This document shows positions 23,388 to 36,468 of a stretch of DNA of 64,000 nucleotides, in pieces. Source of the DNA: Sacculina carcini. Lineage: Eukaryota > Arthropoda > Thecostraca > Sacculinidae. How positions within the stretch are numbered: the first letter of the stretch is position 1; every line of letters begins with the position of its first letter. The stretch covers positions 3,183,001 through 3,247,000 of the forward strand of contig OU696575.1 of the NCBI GenBank assembly GCA_916048095.2, in the 5' to 3' direction. Under the pieces are notes generated by a model. It was not told where the DNA came from. It ran no database searches and saw only the letters and a program-made list of their open reading frames with translations. The translations under genes and the position numbers were made by a program.

Positions 23388-26300
23388 TGGTGGCAGCGGT
23401 ATCTTTGGTAATTGGTACTTTGGTAATTAACAAATTTGGTAATTATGCTACGTGGGTTTTTTTCTGTAAGATTTCATAGTCGTTTTGAATCTAAGTGTGG
23501 GATTCTGTACTGTTGTACTGTTTACGTTGCGCAGTTTACACTGTTTTGATAATGTCTGTACCGCTTGGTCCGAGTAATTTTACGGCTACTACGAATGTTC
23601 GTGCTCCTCATCTTCCTGGGATAAAGCCACCAGATGTATTTTCACTTGGTTCCAATCCGGATGAGTCATGGAAGTTATTTAAACAACGGTGGAATGCATA
23701 TTGTGTGCTGGCAAACCTGAATGAGCAGCCAAACCACATGCAAGTTGCGCTATTTCTCCACACACTCGCAGATGATGCCTTGCGTGTGCACAATGGATTT
23801 CAATTTGTTGGCGACGAAGCAGATCGTACTGTGTCCGATATTTTTCTCAAGTTTGATGAATTTGCTATCGGTGAACGCAACGTCACGTATGAGCGATTCC
23901 GGTTTAATAGCCGTAAACAAGCAGAGGATGAATCATTCGATCAATTCTATTCTGATCTAAACATTTTAATCAAGAATTGTGCATATTGCGTGTCGTGTAC
24001 ATCCTCCATTATGAGAGATCGTATTATTCTGGGAATAAATGACCAGCTGGTTCAGAAAGAGCTCCTGAAAATAGGAGAGTTGTCGTTATCACAATGTGTG
24101 GATATTTGCCGAGCGTCTGAGCAGACTGCATGTCAGAGTAAAGCCATGCCAAGCTGTGAACAGAGTACACAACCAGCGAAACAAACCTGGCCTGGATTGG
24201 CGTACTGACAACAGAACTGATGTCGCCAGCCGACAGAGAACTGATGACAGTGCTGACAGAGAACTGATGTGCAAACTTTGTGGCGGCACGCATGCAATGA
24301 GACGAAATGAATGTCCAGCATATGGAAAATCGTGTCACAAATGCCAGGGACGGAATCACTTTGCTCGAATATGTCAGCAGGTGATCAAAAAATACGCACA
24401 ACAGAGGTGCAAATGTATTCAAAGACAGCGAAATGCTGTGCACAATATGGATGACGACCTGTCTGAAAGTGAGTGGATGAACAATGTCGAGAAACCAAAA
24501 AAATAAGACAAAGAAATCAGATGTAAAATGATGATAGCCGGCAAAGCGGTAAGTTTTCAAATCGACACCGGATCATCAGTTAACTGTATTCCGGCGCACT
24601 ATGTGAATAAAGTGAACAAAACGCACACTGTGTTACGCACATGGAGCGGGCAAAAGATGAAGCCAGTCGGCACGTCTAGAATGAATGTGATGAATCCGAA
24701 GAATGGGAAAAAGTACAATGTCGAGTACAATGTTGTTTATGACGGTGATCTGTGTCCGTTGCTGGGTCTGAGAGCTGCCCGATAGATGCAGCTAATTGAT
24801 GTTAACGAGCACAACTTTGAAAGAGTTAATGCTATCAATGTTGAGAAACAATTTTCAGATGTTTTGGATGATACTCTGGGTTGTTTCGCCGGGAAGTGTC
24901 AACTGAAGTTGAAGAGTGAATCACATCCGTCGATTATGCCGTGTCGACGAGTCCCAGTGTCCATTCGACCTCAACTGGAAAAAAACTAGAATCATTGGTG
25001 GAAGCCGAGGTACTGGCGCCCGTCAGCAAGCCAACTGAATGGGTAAGCGAAATGGTAGCTGTAAGAAAAAAAGACGGGTCGATCAGAGTATGCATCGATC
25101 CAAAAGAGCTGAATAAAAGTCTCATGAGGGAACATTACGTCATACCTGTTCTCGATGATGTCTTGCATGAACTGAGCTGTGCGAAGATTTTCAGCAAAGC
25201 CGATCTTGCGTCAGGTTATTGGCATGTGAAACTTGATGAGAAATCTAGTTATTTGACGACTTTCCAAACCCACTGTGGTCGGTATCGATGGCTAAGACTC
25301 CCATTCGGTCTATCTGTGTCAGCAGAGATTTTTCAGAAAAAGCTGGCTGAGTCACTGCATGATCTGCGTGGAGTCATTTGTATTGCAGATGATGTTATCA
25401 TAAATGGCTCAGACAGAGATGACCACGACCGCAATCTGAATGATTTTCTGAAAAGGTGTCGTGTAATGAACATAAAGTTGAACAAGGACAAACTGCAACT
25501 TCATTGTGACTCGGTTACTTTCATGGGTCACCAAATTTGGTCAGTGTGTATTAGAGCTGATCCGGCGAAGATTCATGCAATCGAAAAATACCCCGAACCA
25601 AATGGCGTTGTTGATCTACGAAGATTCTTGGGCGTGATTAATTACCTATCTCGGTACCTGCCAAAATGTGCTGATATTTTACAACCTCTCCACAATCTGT
25701 TGAGAAAAGACGTGCCATGGACATGCAAGAGACAGCAAGAAGCATTTGAGCATATCAAGCGAATGGTCCTCAACAACGTGGAACTGGCCCTGTATGATCC
25801 AGACAAGAAATTGTTATTGGAATGTGATGCAAGTTCATATGGCTTAGGAGCTGTGTTGCTACAGGACGGCAGACCATTGTCTTATGTGAGCTCCACAATA
25901 AGTGGTGCTGAAAAAAATTACGCACAAATTGAGAAGGAGCTATTGGCAATAAAGTTTGCACTTGAAAAACATCACCACTACACCTACGGTCGAGAGGTGG
26001 TAGTACACAGTGATCGTCAGCCATTAGTGTCGATACAGCACAAATCTCTATCGGCAGTACCGAAGCGTCTACAAAACATGCTCCTGAGAATGAGAGATTA
26101 CGACTACACCATTCACTACAAATCAGGGAAAGCGATTCCGCTTGCTGATGCGCTATCACGCGCACCCGCTGAAAAATCCGCCCATGATGATACGGAAGAT
26201 GTAAACGTTCTGGGTGACTCATCGGTGCAGCCACATCGTCTGGCTGAAATAAGAGACGCAACCAATCAAGATTCTGACCTACAAGTATTGAAGGATGTGA

Positions 26301-27620
26301 TTGTGAAAGGTTGGCCAGTGGACAAGTCACTTCTTCCTAATTTTGTGATGCCTTACTTCAGTTATCGCGACGAGTTGACCGTTGAGGACGGCATTATTCT
26401 GCGTGGCGAACGTATAGTCATCCCTGGCAGTCTGCGATCTGATATGAAATCAAGAGTGCATGCGGGTCATGCTGGAGTCAATTAATGTCTGCGACGGGCC
26501 CTAGATTTGATATTCTGGCCTGGCATATCGTCTGAGATACGCCAACTAGTGGAATCCTGTAAGGTGTGTGCCAGTAATGCGGTGAGTAACAGCAAGGAAC
26601 CGCTGATCTCGCATCCTATACCGACTCTCCCGTGGAGAAAAGTAGCAACTGACTTGTTTGCTATCAGTGGTAGAAACTATCTTGTTACTGTTGATTACTA
26701 CAGCCAGTATATTGAAGTAGGCTTTCTACCAGACACTACAACCAGCACAGTGATTCACAAGCTGAAACATCATTTTGCTCGTTACGGAATTCCCGAAACT
26801 CTCGTGTCCGACAATGGACCACAATATATATGCAGCGAGTTCGGAGATTTCGCGCGTACGTGGGGTTTCCAGCACTGCACATCGAGTCCGGGAAATGCAC
26901 AGTCTAATGGTGCAGCTGAGGCTACAGTGAAAGTGGTGAAACGCTTGATGATCAAGTGTCGAGCGTCGAAAGAAGATCCCTACATTGGTCTTTTGAATCT
27001 GCGTAATACAGCGCAAGAAGGTGTAGAGTGGAGCCCCTGTCAGCGGCTTATGGGACGTCGGACGCGAACAATCGTACCGACACACACCTCTCGGCTACAG
27101 TCACAACGAATGCTTGGTAGCCAAGTGCAACACCAACTGGAGGTAAAACGACATAACAGTGCTGTACACTGTGCTGGTCGGCGCTCGCTCCTACAGCTGT
27201 CCGTCGGCGACAGAGTGTACGTACAGCCAATAGATGGGAGGAGCAAAGAGTGTCGACGCGCGGAGATGATGACCAAGGATGGTGCAAGAGACTATTGGGT
27301 ACGCACACCCGACGGCAGAGTGTTTCGCCGCAATTGCCGTTACCTGAGGTCGCCTAGCAACATGACGGTGACAGACGGCGAGCAGACAATGACATCGGGG
27401 ACAGCGCGCAGTGCAGACGGTGATTCAGGGGGATCTGGTTCCTCAATGCCTGGTGACATATTTTCCGAGGAAACAGAGAGAAAATCTCCGATGAAGACAC
27501 GCTGCGGAAGGGTCATTGTTAGACCATTGCGTTATAATTATTATGTTTAATTATATTGTATTGTGTTTGTTATGCAATCCAGTCTTTTGTCACATTACAC
27601 AGTTTGCGTACGGGGGGAGA

Positions 27621-27732
27621 TGTTACGTCTGGCATCACTCCTCAAAATGATAACAAGTGCGCAGTTGACATGTGGAGCTCTATACAGTGATACGTTGTGT
27701 TTTGTTTAGTTACAATGAACAATCACTTAACA
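27621..27732 (+). repeat. 3' LTR of the Mag-like fossil
   Basis: The partner of the repeat at 23276, about 93% identical by eye, preceded by a purine tract and followed by the CATTG duplication. Confidence 0.85.
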
Positions 27733-28181
27733 CATTGTTTTATTAAAAAGGCGTTAGTTTAAATATACGTTTGTCAAAGAAACACTTGACCAACCAATTT
27801 ACTTGTCTTGTTCTGCTGTCAACATTTTCTGAACCTGTACATTAATAAAACGAACTTAAAACCAGTTTGAAAAACATCATTGTATTTTTTAATAAAAAAC
27901 ATGGTTTCTTTAAAAAAAACACATGGTTACTCAATAAATTTTTGTTATGCTGACAAATCATTGATATCATCTTTAAATACATGGGTTTTCTCAATGAAAA
28001 AACCTAAACCACCGGACCCGGATGCTCTTTCAAATAGTCTCCTGGGATATTTATTGATAAAGATTTTTGTTTTTGATACTATTATCAAATTATCTTTGAA
28101 ATAAGACACGTAAAGATGTACAAAACATCGATTGAACTCATTTCTATGTACTAAATTCAACATCCGATGACAATTGGGGCT

Positions 28182-29191
28182 GTAAACGGCTACACGCCGT
28201 GTACACTGATGGGTCTTAGTCGGCCAGTGGTGTGGGTTGTGCGTTTGTAAGTGGAGGTACGTGCCGCTCGAGCACGCTGCCACCGAGCGCTTCCATTTAC
28301 ACGGCTGAACTGTACGCTATCCTGCTGGCCCTGGTTTTTATTCGCTCATCTTCATTTCCATTGTTTTTAGTTCTATCCGACTCCCTTAGAGCTTTAACTT
28401 CATTATCGTCTTTCTCCTTACATCCTCTTATACAGAGGATTTTTATCTCTCTTGATATCATCCACCACCAGGGCAAGCGTGTAAAGTTCTGCTGGATTCC
28501 GGCCCATATTGGTATTTTGGGCAACGAGCGAGCTGACAGAGCCGCAAAAAGAGCTGCTGAACGAGATTTTTATTCATTTTATTTTAACTTTCCCATTCCG
28601 TATTCGGACTTTTATCCTATTATACATCGTTTTATCCGTTCTCGCTGGCAGCTCTCCTGGGACGAATGTGGTTCTAACAAATTAAAAGCTGTGAAGCCTG
28701 AAATCGGACATTAGATGTGCTCTTGTCGCCGGAAGAGGTTCGAGGAAGTGGCGCTCTGTCGTCTGCGTGTGGGTCACACGTACGATACGCATCGCTATCT
28801 TCTACTCGGACAACCTGAACCCACGTGCAGCGCATGTAATGCACGTATCTCCGTGCAGCACATCCTGGTGGAATGCCCATCATTCTCAGAGGCGCGTCAA
28901 CGTTTTCTTGGATCCGTTCGGACTATTCACGATGTTCTCGGACAGGAGCAATCGGCGGTCATTGAGGGCCGCATTTTTGAGTTTTTACGGCTTTTGCCTT
29001 TTAGAACTATTTATTGATTTTTATTCTTCTGACTTTCATATTCATATCACTCACCCTCACGCTTATTTATTTCATCGCTCCATTACGTTCATATGCATAG
29101 TTTTAGTTTAATTTAGCTATTAACAGACTGGGGGGGTGCCATATGGTCCTATAGGCCGGTGTACCCCAAAAACTCAATAATGAATGAATGA
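28182..29191 (+). mobile_element. 5'-truncated LINE fragment (RNase H end) with GAAT tail
   Basis: It encodes the RNase H end of an I-group-like LINE: YTDGS near 28203, IYTAELYAILLAL, LSDSLRAL and WIPAHIGILGNERADRAAKR, then a C-terminal Cys/His cluster (CSACNARISVQHILVEC). An in-frame TAG lies at 28217-28219 just after TDGS, and a frame change falls near 28710. The 3' end is a (TGAA)n tail at about 29178-29191. A 15-bp duplication ATGACAATTGGGGCT flanks it at 28167-28181 and 29192-29206. The hAT-B copy at 46747 shows the same site empty. Confidence 0.88.
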
Positions 29192-30889
29192 ATGACAATT
29201 GGGGCTAATTCTAAAAAATCCAAATAACCAAAAAAACTAAAAGAACATGTTTTTTTGCAAAAAAACACATGTTTTTTGCACAAAAAAACTGCCACAAATA
29301 AACGTTTTTTTTGCATCACTAGTTGGATCACTTGGTACTAGAGCTTTGAAAATAGGTCTTTACCCATTTTCCAGAAAATTCCAGGTTGTGACTTCGTTTC
29401 AATTAGCACGATGTCTCCACATCGGATTCTGTTTTCCTATTGTGCTTCGAAAACCGCACGACGTATCTCAAGAAGACTCAATAGATATTCAGTATATCAC
29501 CTCATTTTGAATTCCTCGAACAACGTTTGTTGAGCGCACAATGTTTGGTTGAGTGCCACATGAAGATCGGATTCACCATGTTCCCACAAAGGATCAGAAT
29601 CATCGTTATCCTTCATGCGTAGCTGAAGACTTTGAGACAATTTCAGTATATGGTTCGGTTTCAACGGATGAATCTCGTCCAATTCGCTGAACACATAAGT
29701 AAGCGGCCGGTTGTTGATCTTATTTTGAATGTTGGACAAATGTGTGAGAAGAGTATCAGCAGTGACTTCGGCTCTGCCTACTACCTTGTACAGACAAGTT
29801 TCAACAGTTTTAACTTGCCGTTCGTAAATTCCGCCGATCCAACTGGCATACACCGGGATAGTTTTGTGTGTGATGTGATGAGAGACTAACATTTCTTGAA
29901 AACCATCGGACGGTAATTCTAAAAAAGTATATCCTCTTCGAGAAATCTTCGACTCGCTAGAAATTGAGTTGCGTTGTCGGTTTATAGAGTCTGAGGTACC
30001 GTATATGTGTTGCATAATCTCTGAAACGACCCAAGTAATGTTTGGAGACTCATGCTTCGAAGAAGATCGAGATGAATAAAACGAATGGTAAGACACGTGT
30101 ACACTAGAATGTATCTCTTCTCCATCTTGCCGTCAATATCGTTACGCAGCATTACATGGCCAGTGTAGTCCAAGGCGGTATGGGCGAATGGAGTTACAAA
30201 TGAGATGCTCTCTTTCGTTAGATTCATCCAGCGTGTATATCTATACGACAAATTATTATATTTTTGACACACAACACATTTCCGTATGATACATTTCACC
30301 GCCTGTCGTCCAGCTGGTATCCAGAATCCTTTCTCACGCGTTTGGGTGAGTTTAGTGCCCACACCTAGATGTTTACAACTATGAGAGCTGTGATATTATG
30401 TGATTTAGCAAGCAATATCGGTCGTTTGACGTGATCAAAGCTGCTTTTCAACCTGGATATTCTCCCCTGACAGTGTATCACTCCTTCATGATCCATGCAC
30501 AATGTCGCCTTGTTATCTTCGACTGACAGTGATAGTCTGTTTATGTTCCTATTGTTGTTGTGCCGCGATAACCCAAATTTCCGGTTCAAGATGTATGTAT
30601 TGTCGACTCACAGGCAATCCGAACAACTAAGTGAAATGGTATCAAATGCTCACAAGCCGCTATACTTGTGTCCCAAAAAGTCATAGTCAGACACTAACAG
30701 CCAAACAGCTCCTATCTATACAACCCGCCTATCAATGTCCTTATCCCCTACACCTCCTAACGCCCTACTACGCTCCTATGGTTACATCTCGAATGTCTCT
30801 GTTCTAATCCTTCACATGCCTAGTCGACTCCGTCTTTTATACGGACCCTCGGGCCTTTGCACGCACGCACGCAGTGGCTCTACAGACAC

Positions 30890-31153
30890 ACATACAACGA
30901 TGTCAGCCACCTGGACCCAAGGCTACCAGTAATTCAGTAATTTTCGATAGACTCTAGTGGTGTTTTTACTTCTGAGGGTACGCAGGTCTGTGCCCTGTTT
31001 CAACACATACTCCGTAGCAAGCGCTCAGAGCATGCTTCCTAGACATATGTATACTCAGACGTGAGCTCAACACAAGTGGATTAATGATACCACTTTGCAG
31101 ATATACAACCATTGAATCAGTCTCGCTTTTAAAAACAATGTAAAGCTGCGTGC

Positions 31154-31211
<58 letters not shown>

Positions 31212-31320
31212 TACGCACCTGCACGCCCACACCTAAGTACGAACTACGCATATGGCTAGTTTACACATTTGGATGCAACACGCGTGTGGCAATATTTATC
31301 ATCGCTGCTAAGCTAGCCTA
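30890..31320. repeat. Dispersed repeat with embedded (CA)n, copy 2
   Basis: It is homologous in block order to 17880-18440: cagccacctgg, gctcagagcatgcttcc, aatgataccactttgcag, (CA)n, ggctagtttacacatt and gcaatatttatc. It separates the reverse transcriptase and integrase regions of the BEL/Pao fossil, so it arrived after that element. Confidence 0.6.
31155..31206. repeat. (CA)n microsatellite
   Basis: About 26 CA units followed by catacatac. It is the core of repeat copy 2. Confidence 0.95.
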
Positions 31321-33382
31321 ATATAAACACGACACAAAGCATCAAATGAAAGATGAAATCTGGTCCGACTGAAACTTTGTTACACACAGATTCAACTCAG
31401 AAACATATTTTGGTGCACCACACTGACTTTTATTTGTCTGACTCAAATAGGTAAGTTCTTCCTTGAACGATTCACGCTGCTACACGAACCCAGTAGGATA
31501 TCGCCTGTTGGTAAGGATTTTTTCGACGTGTTTGATTTTGTTCATGAATTGAAATAACTTTGCTGTGACTCTATACAGCCTGGGCAGGTTAGAATATTTT
31601 TACGCCTGCAGAATAGTCTATTCGCGAGTATATTCTCGGCTCACAATACCAGAATGCACGCTGATCTTGTTTCTTGCCTCTTCCGAGGTAGCCTTCATAT
31701 CGTGTTTCGGCCAACACTCACTGTTCAATAACCACTCCGGCCCATGTGTCCATTTGTGAAAATAGCGCTGGAACATTCTAAATGAAACACCACGAGTAAT
31801 CAAATCAGCTAGATTGTCATCGGTGGACACGTATTTGAATTCAACGGTACAGTTATCATCTTCCAATTTTGTCACCATTTGTTGGATTTCCTTCAATCTA
31901 TTATTCGTGAATTTGTTATTGGATTTACATCCTTCGAGAATCCACTGGAACACTACTTGAGCGTCAGACACCAGATTATGTTTCTTCTGAAGTTGTTGTT
32001 AGTCTGAGTCGACCTGAGAGTCGGCAGGCACTAGCCAAGTAAACAGCAAGCAGTTCCATCTTTGGTATGCTTTTATTACCAGGTGAGACTTTACTCTTGG
32101 CGAACATCAAGTTGGTTGATCCTTTCTCCTCTGAAACCGAAGAGCACGCACTACCATAGCATTGTTTTGATCCGTCACAGAACATGTGCAGACAATTATC
32201 AACAGAATCGTCGGAAGAAGTCATACGACAAAACTGAAGCGCACGAAGCTGGAGTAAATCCGATTTGAGAGACTGCCATTTTTCCTTCATATACTGCGGA
32301 GCCGCGCTATCCCAGTCGATCCCTTTGTCCCATAGCTGCTTCATCAACAACTTCCCTCTCACAGTCACGGGTAAAGCCAGAGATAATGGGTGAAGCACAC
32401 GACTGATGGCACTCAAAATCATGCGTTTAGTGACTTGACAAGATTTTAATTCAAAGTTTGATAGTAAAATCATATCGTCTGCCGGATAGTACAAATACCC
32501 GAGCAGTTTCTCAGCTTTCGCCATGACATCTAGATACTCCATCAACATGCATCTGATTTCGTAGCGTTGACTCGTTGGTAGTCCAGCTACGAAGATTGAA
32601 TCCCCCTTCGGCCATGATCGACTTGCTCTTTTCATATATTTGCCGTATGTGTTCGACGTTGCATGTTGAGTACACAAAATATCTACATATATTCCAGTTT
32701 TGAGCGCATTGACAGCGAGATCTGGTGTGTAACGTTGAAGATGATGCTGGATGACATAGTTGAGTATAAACGGACAGCAATTTAGCCCAAACAAAATAGT
32801 GCAAAAACGATAAATCTTCAATCTTCCAGATTTGTTGATCCACAAGAAACAAAATGTGTAACGATCACATATATCCTTCAAAACAATTTGCAGGACGGCT
32901 TTCTCGATGTCCGCCAGGAGGACGAAACGGTTCTTACGAAACCTCAGGATCAGTGTGAGAAGATCATTCATCAGGTTCATGCCTTGAAAACAAGCCCGAT
33001 TCAAAGAAGTCTTGTTTTTGTTTGTTTTGAAACTGCAATTGTAGACTATCCTCATTTTGGTAGTATCTTGATCACCGTGTTTGATTACCGAATGCTCAGG
33101 TATGAGTATGCAGTTTGACCGATCATCTGACGTAGCTGATACATCTTCAATAATGCCTTGTTTTAACTGCTCTTCGAATGTGTCCTCGTATTGCTTTAAG
33201 AACCCTTGTGATTCGAGAGAGCTACGAACGCGCCTTGCGGTAGCGTGCGCAACATCAAAGTTAGACGAAACATTTTCGATATTGTCTGTAAATGGGATTT
33301 TGACGTGGTATTTCCCATTACGATATTCGATATTATTCTGAAACTTTTCAACCTACAGGTTGTCCTTTTCCGGTCTAGGCTA

Positions 33383-33583
33383 AATGTGTAAGGATTCAAG
33401 AACATTGAATTGAGCTAATTTATAAAAAAACGCGCAAACAGGCTTCTATATTTTTCATAGATTTTAGGTTGAATTAGGTTTAGCGTTCTAATGTAATGTG
33501 CTGCCTTTGCAGAAGGCGAGGGACTGGAAGAAATTCGTTAAATCAAATGTTCTCAATCTAATGTTCTTGAATCCTTACACATT
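33383..33583. mobile_element. MITE with about 35-bp inverted ends and TA target sites
   Basis: The left end AATGTGTAAGGATTCAAGAA at 33383 is the near-perfect inverse of the right end TTCTTGAATCCTTACACATT at 33583, the similarity running about 35 bases. TA dinucleotides flank both sides (33381-33382, 33584-33585), the Tc1/mariner target. The interior of about 130 bases is non-coding. It sits inside the BEL/Pao fossil. Confidence 0.75.
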
Positions 33584-34479
33584 TAGCATCAACCTCCTTT
33601 TCCGTTGAATCGGGGTCCTGTATGTCAATGGTTTCAACACTGAAGAGCTTCTCTACTTGGAGATCAACATCGCTCTCGTCTATTATGGACGCATTTGGAT
33701 TAAAATATGACGCGTTAGGATTCATTGCACAATTGACAAAAACATCCCAAACAAATCACCACAATTTTGATCACAACAACCAACAGAGTTTTGCACTGCA
33801 TTGCCAATGGAAGTGCACATCATTGAACCTGATTCATCAACCGATGTTTCGAGCTTGACACTGGCCACAGACGGCGCGCAGTTGACGATGTACTGGCGCT
33901 GAATGTCTCCGAAAATGATCAATCCATCATCAACCTCGCTGTACCTCCAAGGAACGGTACAGTTTGGAGAGGTCTCAGCTGGGTGTTGAGATCCGCTCCG
34001 ATCAAACAGTGGAATCCTCGGATATTGTCATCCGTTTGATCATAGAAGAACGAGTCTGCCAGTCTTTTGCCTTTTAGTTTGGCTTGCTGTAGCACGTTCA
34101 TCACGCCAGGAACGACGTAATCCAAATTGATGGTCTTATCCACGAGAAATTCCGCATCGACGTGTTTCCTTGGCGTGATATTGACATGACATTGCACCAC
34201 AGAATATATGTACATATGTGTATATGCCCGGTGAATGTGATGGAGGAATGGAGATGGAGTGTGATGCGACGAGGAATGTGGTGGAGATGAGTGGCAGCTT
34301 GGCAAGAATGGGGGAACGTTTGCAGCAAATAGGAGAGATAATCCACCTGGGTTGGCTCCTGTTGCAGTCGTTCGGTGGTTGAATACAAAAATATATAAGT
34401 GAGTGAACAATTGCGGATTTATCAGGCGGATTTATCGGATTTATCATAAAAGAATTAAAACAAAATTGGCTCGGAAGTA

Positions 34480-34830
34480 GATTCTGACTAAAACCAATTT
34501 GATTGTGATCTAACAGATTTTTTCTTTCTAGAAATGTTATTGACCTGTATGATGTTATTGGCATTTTCTTTATATCTACCTGGTTTTAATAAGGGAATAA
34601 CTGTTGATAATTTTCATTCCTCTGGGTAATTTTTGTCCCAACCATATTTCATTGAGGGTTTCCAAAATTTCGATTGCTTCCCCATTTGGCAAAAAAATTC
34701 AAAGAAATATCATCGGCGCCTACTGCGGTATTTCCTGTTAATATATTCCTATTTCGGTATTAAGTTGTAATAGCTATTTCTAACTCTTGATAGGTAATAG
34801 GGAAATTGTATACTTCAATATTGCTAGTTG
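34480..34830 (-). pseudogene. LINE reverse transcriptase fragment
   Basis: Short minus-strand frames read SYRSITFLERKNLLDHNQIG and, just upstream in another frame, pieces like WLGQKLPRGMK. These match the order seen in LINE reverse transcriptases (weak LP-x-x-x-W block, then fingers ending in a NQ-x-GF-like motif). It is too decayed to classify, and I give the boundaries only roughly. Confidence 0.4.
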
Positions 34831-34896
34831 AGGGCAATTTTTCATTAATTTGTGTATGTACTATCTGCTCGTGTGTGTATTGACTGTCTGATGACT

Positions 34897-36112
34897 AGGG
34901 TTGTCAAAAAAGTAATCTAAAATAAGAAAAAAGTAACTTTATTTTTGAGAAAATGTAACCTAAAAATATCCTATGAGTTTTAATGTTATTTTCACTTTTG
35001 TATCGCTTTATCACATGTTTATCACGCCTTTGCTGATTAGTGCGCTATATGAAATACACGGTTTGTTTGTTGTTTGTTTGTGAACATACAAAAGTAGCCT
35101 AATAACCTATGAAAAGTATCCTAAAAATAACCTTCAAAAAAGGTCAATTTCTGTTTGCAGTTCTGAAGGAAGAAAATACACCAGTCCTTCTTTTCTACCC
35201 TCTCTCCTATCTGGTACCATTTTTACAACAAACCACTGAATGTGACTTAATATTAATTGGCTAACATCGCAAAAAGGAGCATAACCATCAAAATGCAATT
35301 CAATGAGGAAAACTAATACAAAAGTGAAATACACTAATTGCAAATGTAAATATTGCTTAGTAATGGCCCCAATAATGTTCTTTATATTGTTTCAATGACA
35401 CTTTTTATCAAATAGAACGTACTATAGGTTGTATATTAGTGTGAGCGTAAACATTGCATGTGTGAATGCCCACCGTCCTCCCTGTCTCACAGTTTTATAT
35501 ATGTCAAACGTGGAAAAATGGCGCTATATCACGCCCTGAAAATCACGTGCTAATTCCTGTTCAAGTAAATGCGTACTGTCAAGTGCTACAGTGCAGTATC
35601 TGGTATAGAGAGCTCACACATCGTACTATACCACGCTCCAAACATCTCACGACACCCTCCGGTTCGTGGACATTTCCTAAAACGGAATAACGCTATCTTG
35701 CGTACCCAAAAACGTATAAATATCGAGTAGCACGGATATTAAGATGAATATCAATTACTAAATCCTAACAGCAGAAATGTTGACATTTTTTGATCTTCAG
35801 ACCTAATATTCCATCTCTTTTCCTATTTTATCCTCATATATATTTTATATGTGTTTTGTGCCTCTTATCTGCAAAAAGTCACCAAATTTCGTGGTAAACT
35901 TACCTAATGAGAAGAAAAATTACAAAAGGTAACCTGAGGATAAAAAAGTAACCGATAAGCAAAAAATAACCTAACGATGAATGAGTAACTTTTGGTAACC
36001 TAATAACTTTTTAATAATTATTGTACACAAGTTTTTCATGCAGTTTCAGGTAGCTTATGAAAAAGTGACCTTTAGTTGAAAAAGTAATTTAATTAACTTT
36101 TGGCAGCCCTAC
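34897..36112. mobile_element. hAT-A copy 2
   Basis: It begins TAGGGTTGTCAAAAAAG and ends CTTTTGGCAGCCCTA. The 8-bp flanks CTGATGAC (34889-34896) and CTGATGAT (36113-36120) differ at one position. The 1216-bp interior is colinear with copy 1 but lacks the tandem repeat of the left end. The terminal GTAACCTAA motifs are present. Its target is the same octamer as copy 1. Confidence 0.85.
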
Positions 36113-36131
36113 TGATGATATTCCACTAGAG

Positions 36132-36468
36132 CAGTGGTTCCCAACCTTTTTCAGCTTGTTACCCAATTTAGCATCCCATATTGAGCATGTTACCCCTTTG
36201 TTACTGTACATGTTACTGTAAGCATTCACACGCACGCGTGCACACACAACTATATATTCAATTCAATTCAATTCAATCATATAACACGCCATATGAGCAA
36301 TACAATATCCACACAATGCAAACAATAAACATAATATGCTAAGTTAACATTAATCCGACAACAAGGTACCGCAATGTTTTCTTGAATTTCAGAATTCTTA
36401 ACATTTTCCTGTCACCCCTACATTACCCCCGAACAATTGCTAAATTACCCCCAGGTTGGGAACCACTG
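36132..36468. mobile_element. Short hAT MITE with CAGTGGTTCCCAACC ends
   Basis: The left end CAGTGGTTCCCAACCTTTTT and right end CAGGTTGGGAACCACTG are inverse. Eight-base flanks CACTAGAG and CACTAAAG match at 7 of 8. The ends resemble the widespread Charlie-like hAT termini. The 337-bp interior is non-coding and contains a diverged (CA)/(CG) patch and an (ATTCA)n run. It lies about 250 bases from the tRNA gene. Confidence 0.85.

Larger units (their letters stand above)
23276..27732 (+). mobile_element. Fossil: Gypsy-class LTR retrotransposon, Mag-like, with short LTRs
   Basis: Short 112-bp LTRs (23276-23387, 27621-27732) start TGTTACGTCTGGCAT and end CACTTAACA, with a 5-bp duplication CATTG outside. 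Between them lie a gag region with a CCHC-type knuckle (about 23.5-24.5 kb), a protease (DTGSSVNCI, about 24.56 kb), reverse transcriptase and RNase H (about 25.0-26.2 kb) and integrase (about 26.5-27.4 kb). A purine tract (cggggggaga) precedes the 3' LTR. Very short LTRs and the reverse transcriptase pattern suggest the Mag lineage. It is broken, with about four or five breaks. The LTRs differ at about 8 of 112 positions by eye, so it is clearly older than the element at 12484. Confidence 0.87.
22312..29321. mobile_element. hAT-B copy A, split by an LTR fossil and a LINE fragment
   Basis: It starts TAGAGATGCGACC and ends TTTTTTTTGCATCACTA, with a perfect 8-bp duplication GTTGGATC at 22304-22311 and 29322-29329. 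An inverted homologous copy without these insertions lies at 46747-48293. Removing the LTR element (23276-27732 plus one 5-bp duplication) and the LINE (28182-29191 plus one 15-bp duplication) leaves about 1.52 kb, close to the 1547 bp of copy B. The interior is AT-rich with no transposase, so it is non-autonomous. Confidence 0.88.
29330..34180 (-). mobile_element. Fossil: BEL/Pao LTR retrotransposon, decayed
   Basis: On the minus strand, from right to left, it shows a protease-like region (about 34.0 kb), reverse transcriptase with the BEL-type LLADIEKAVLQI block (about 32.9 kb), RNase H (about 32.0-32.2 kb), an integrase zinc region (CVVCQKYNN), integrase core (HTALDYTG, GIYERQVKTVE) and a C-terminal GDIVLI block ending near 29.34 kb. 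No LTR pair was found. It is clearly broken, with several breaks. It has been entered by a MITE (33383-33583), a (CA)n-bearing repeat (about 30.69-31.5 kb) and, at its downstream edge, by hAT-B copy A. It appears old. Confidence 0.8.
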
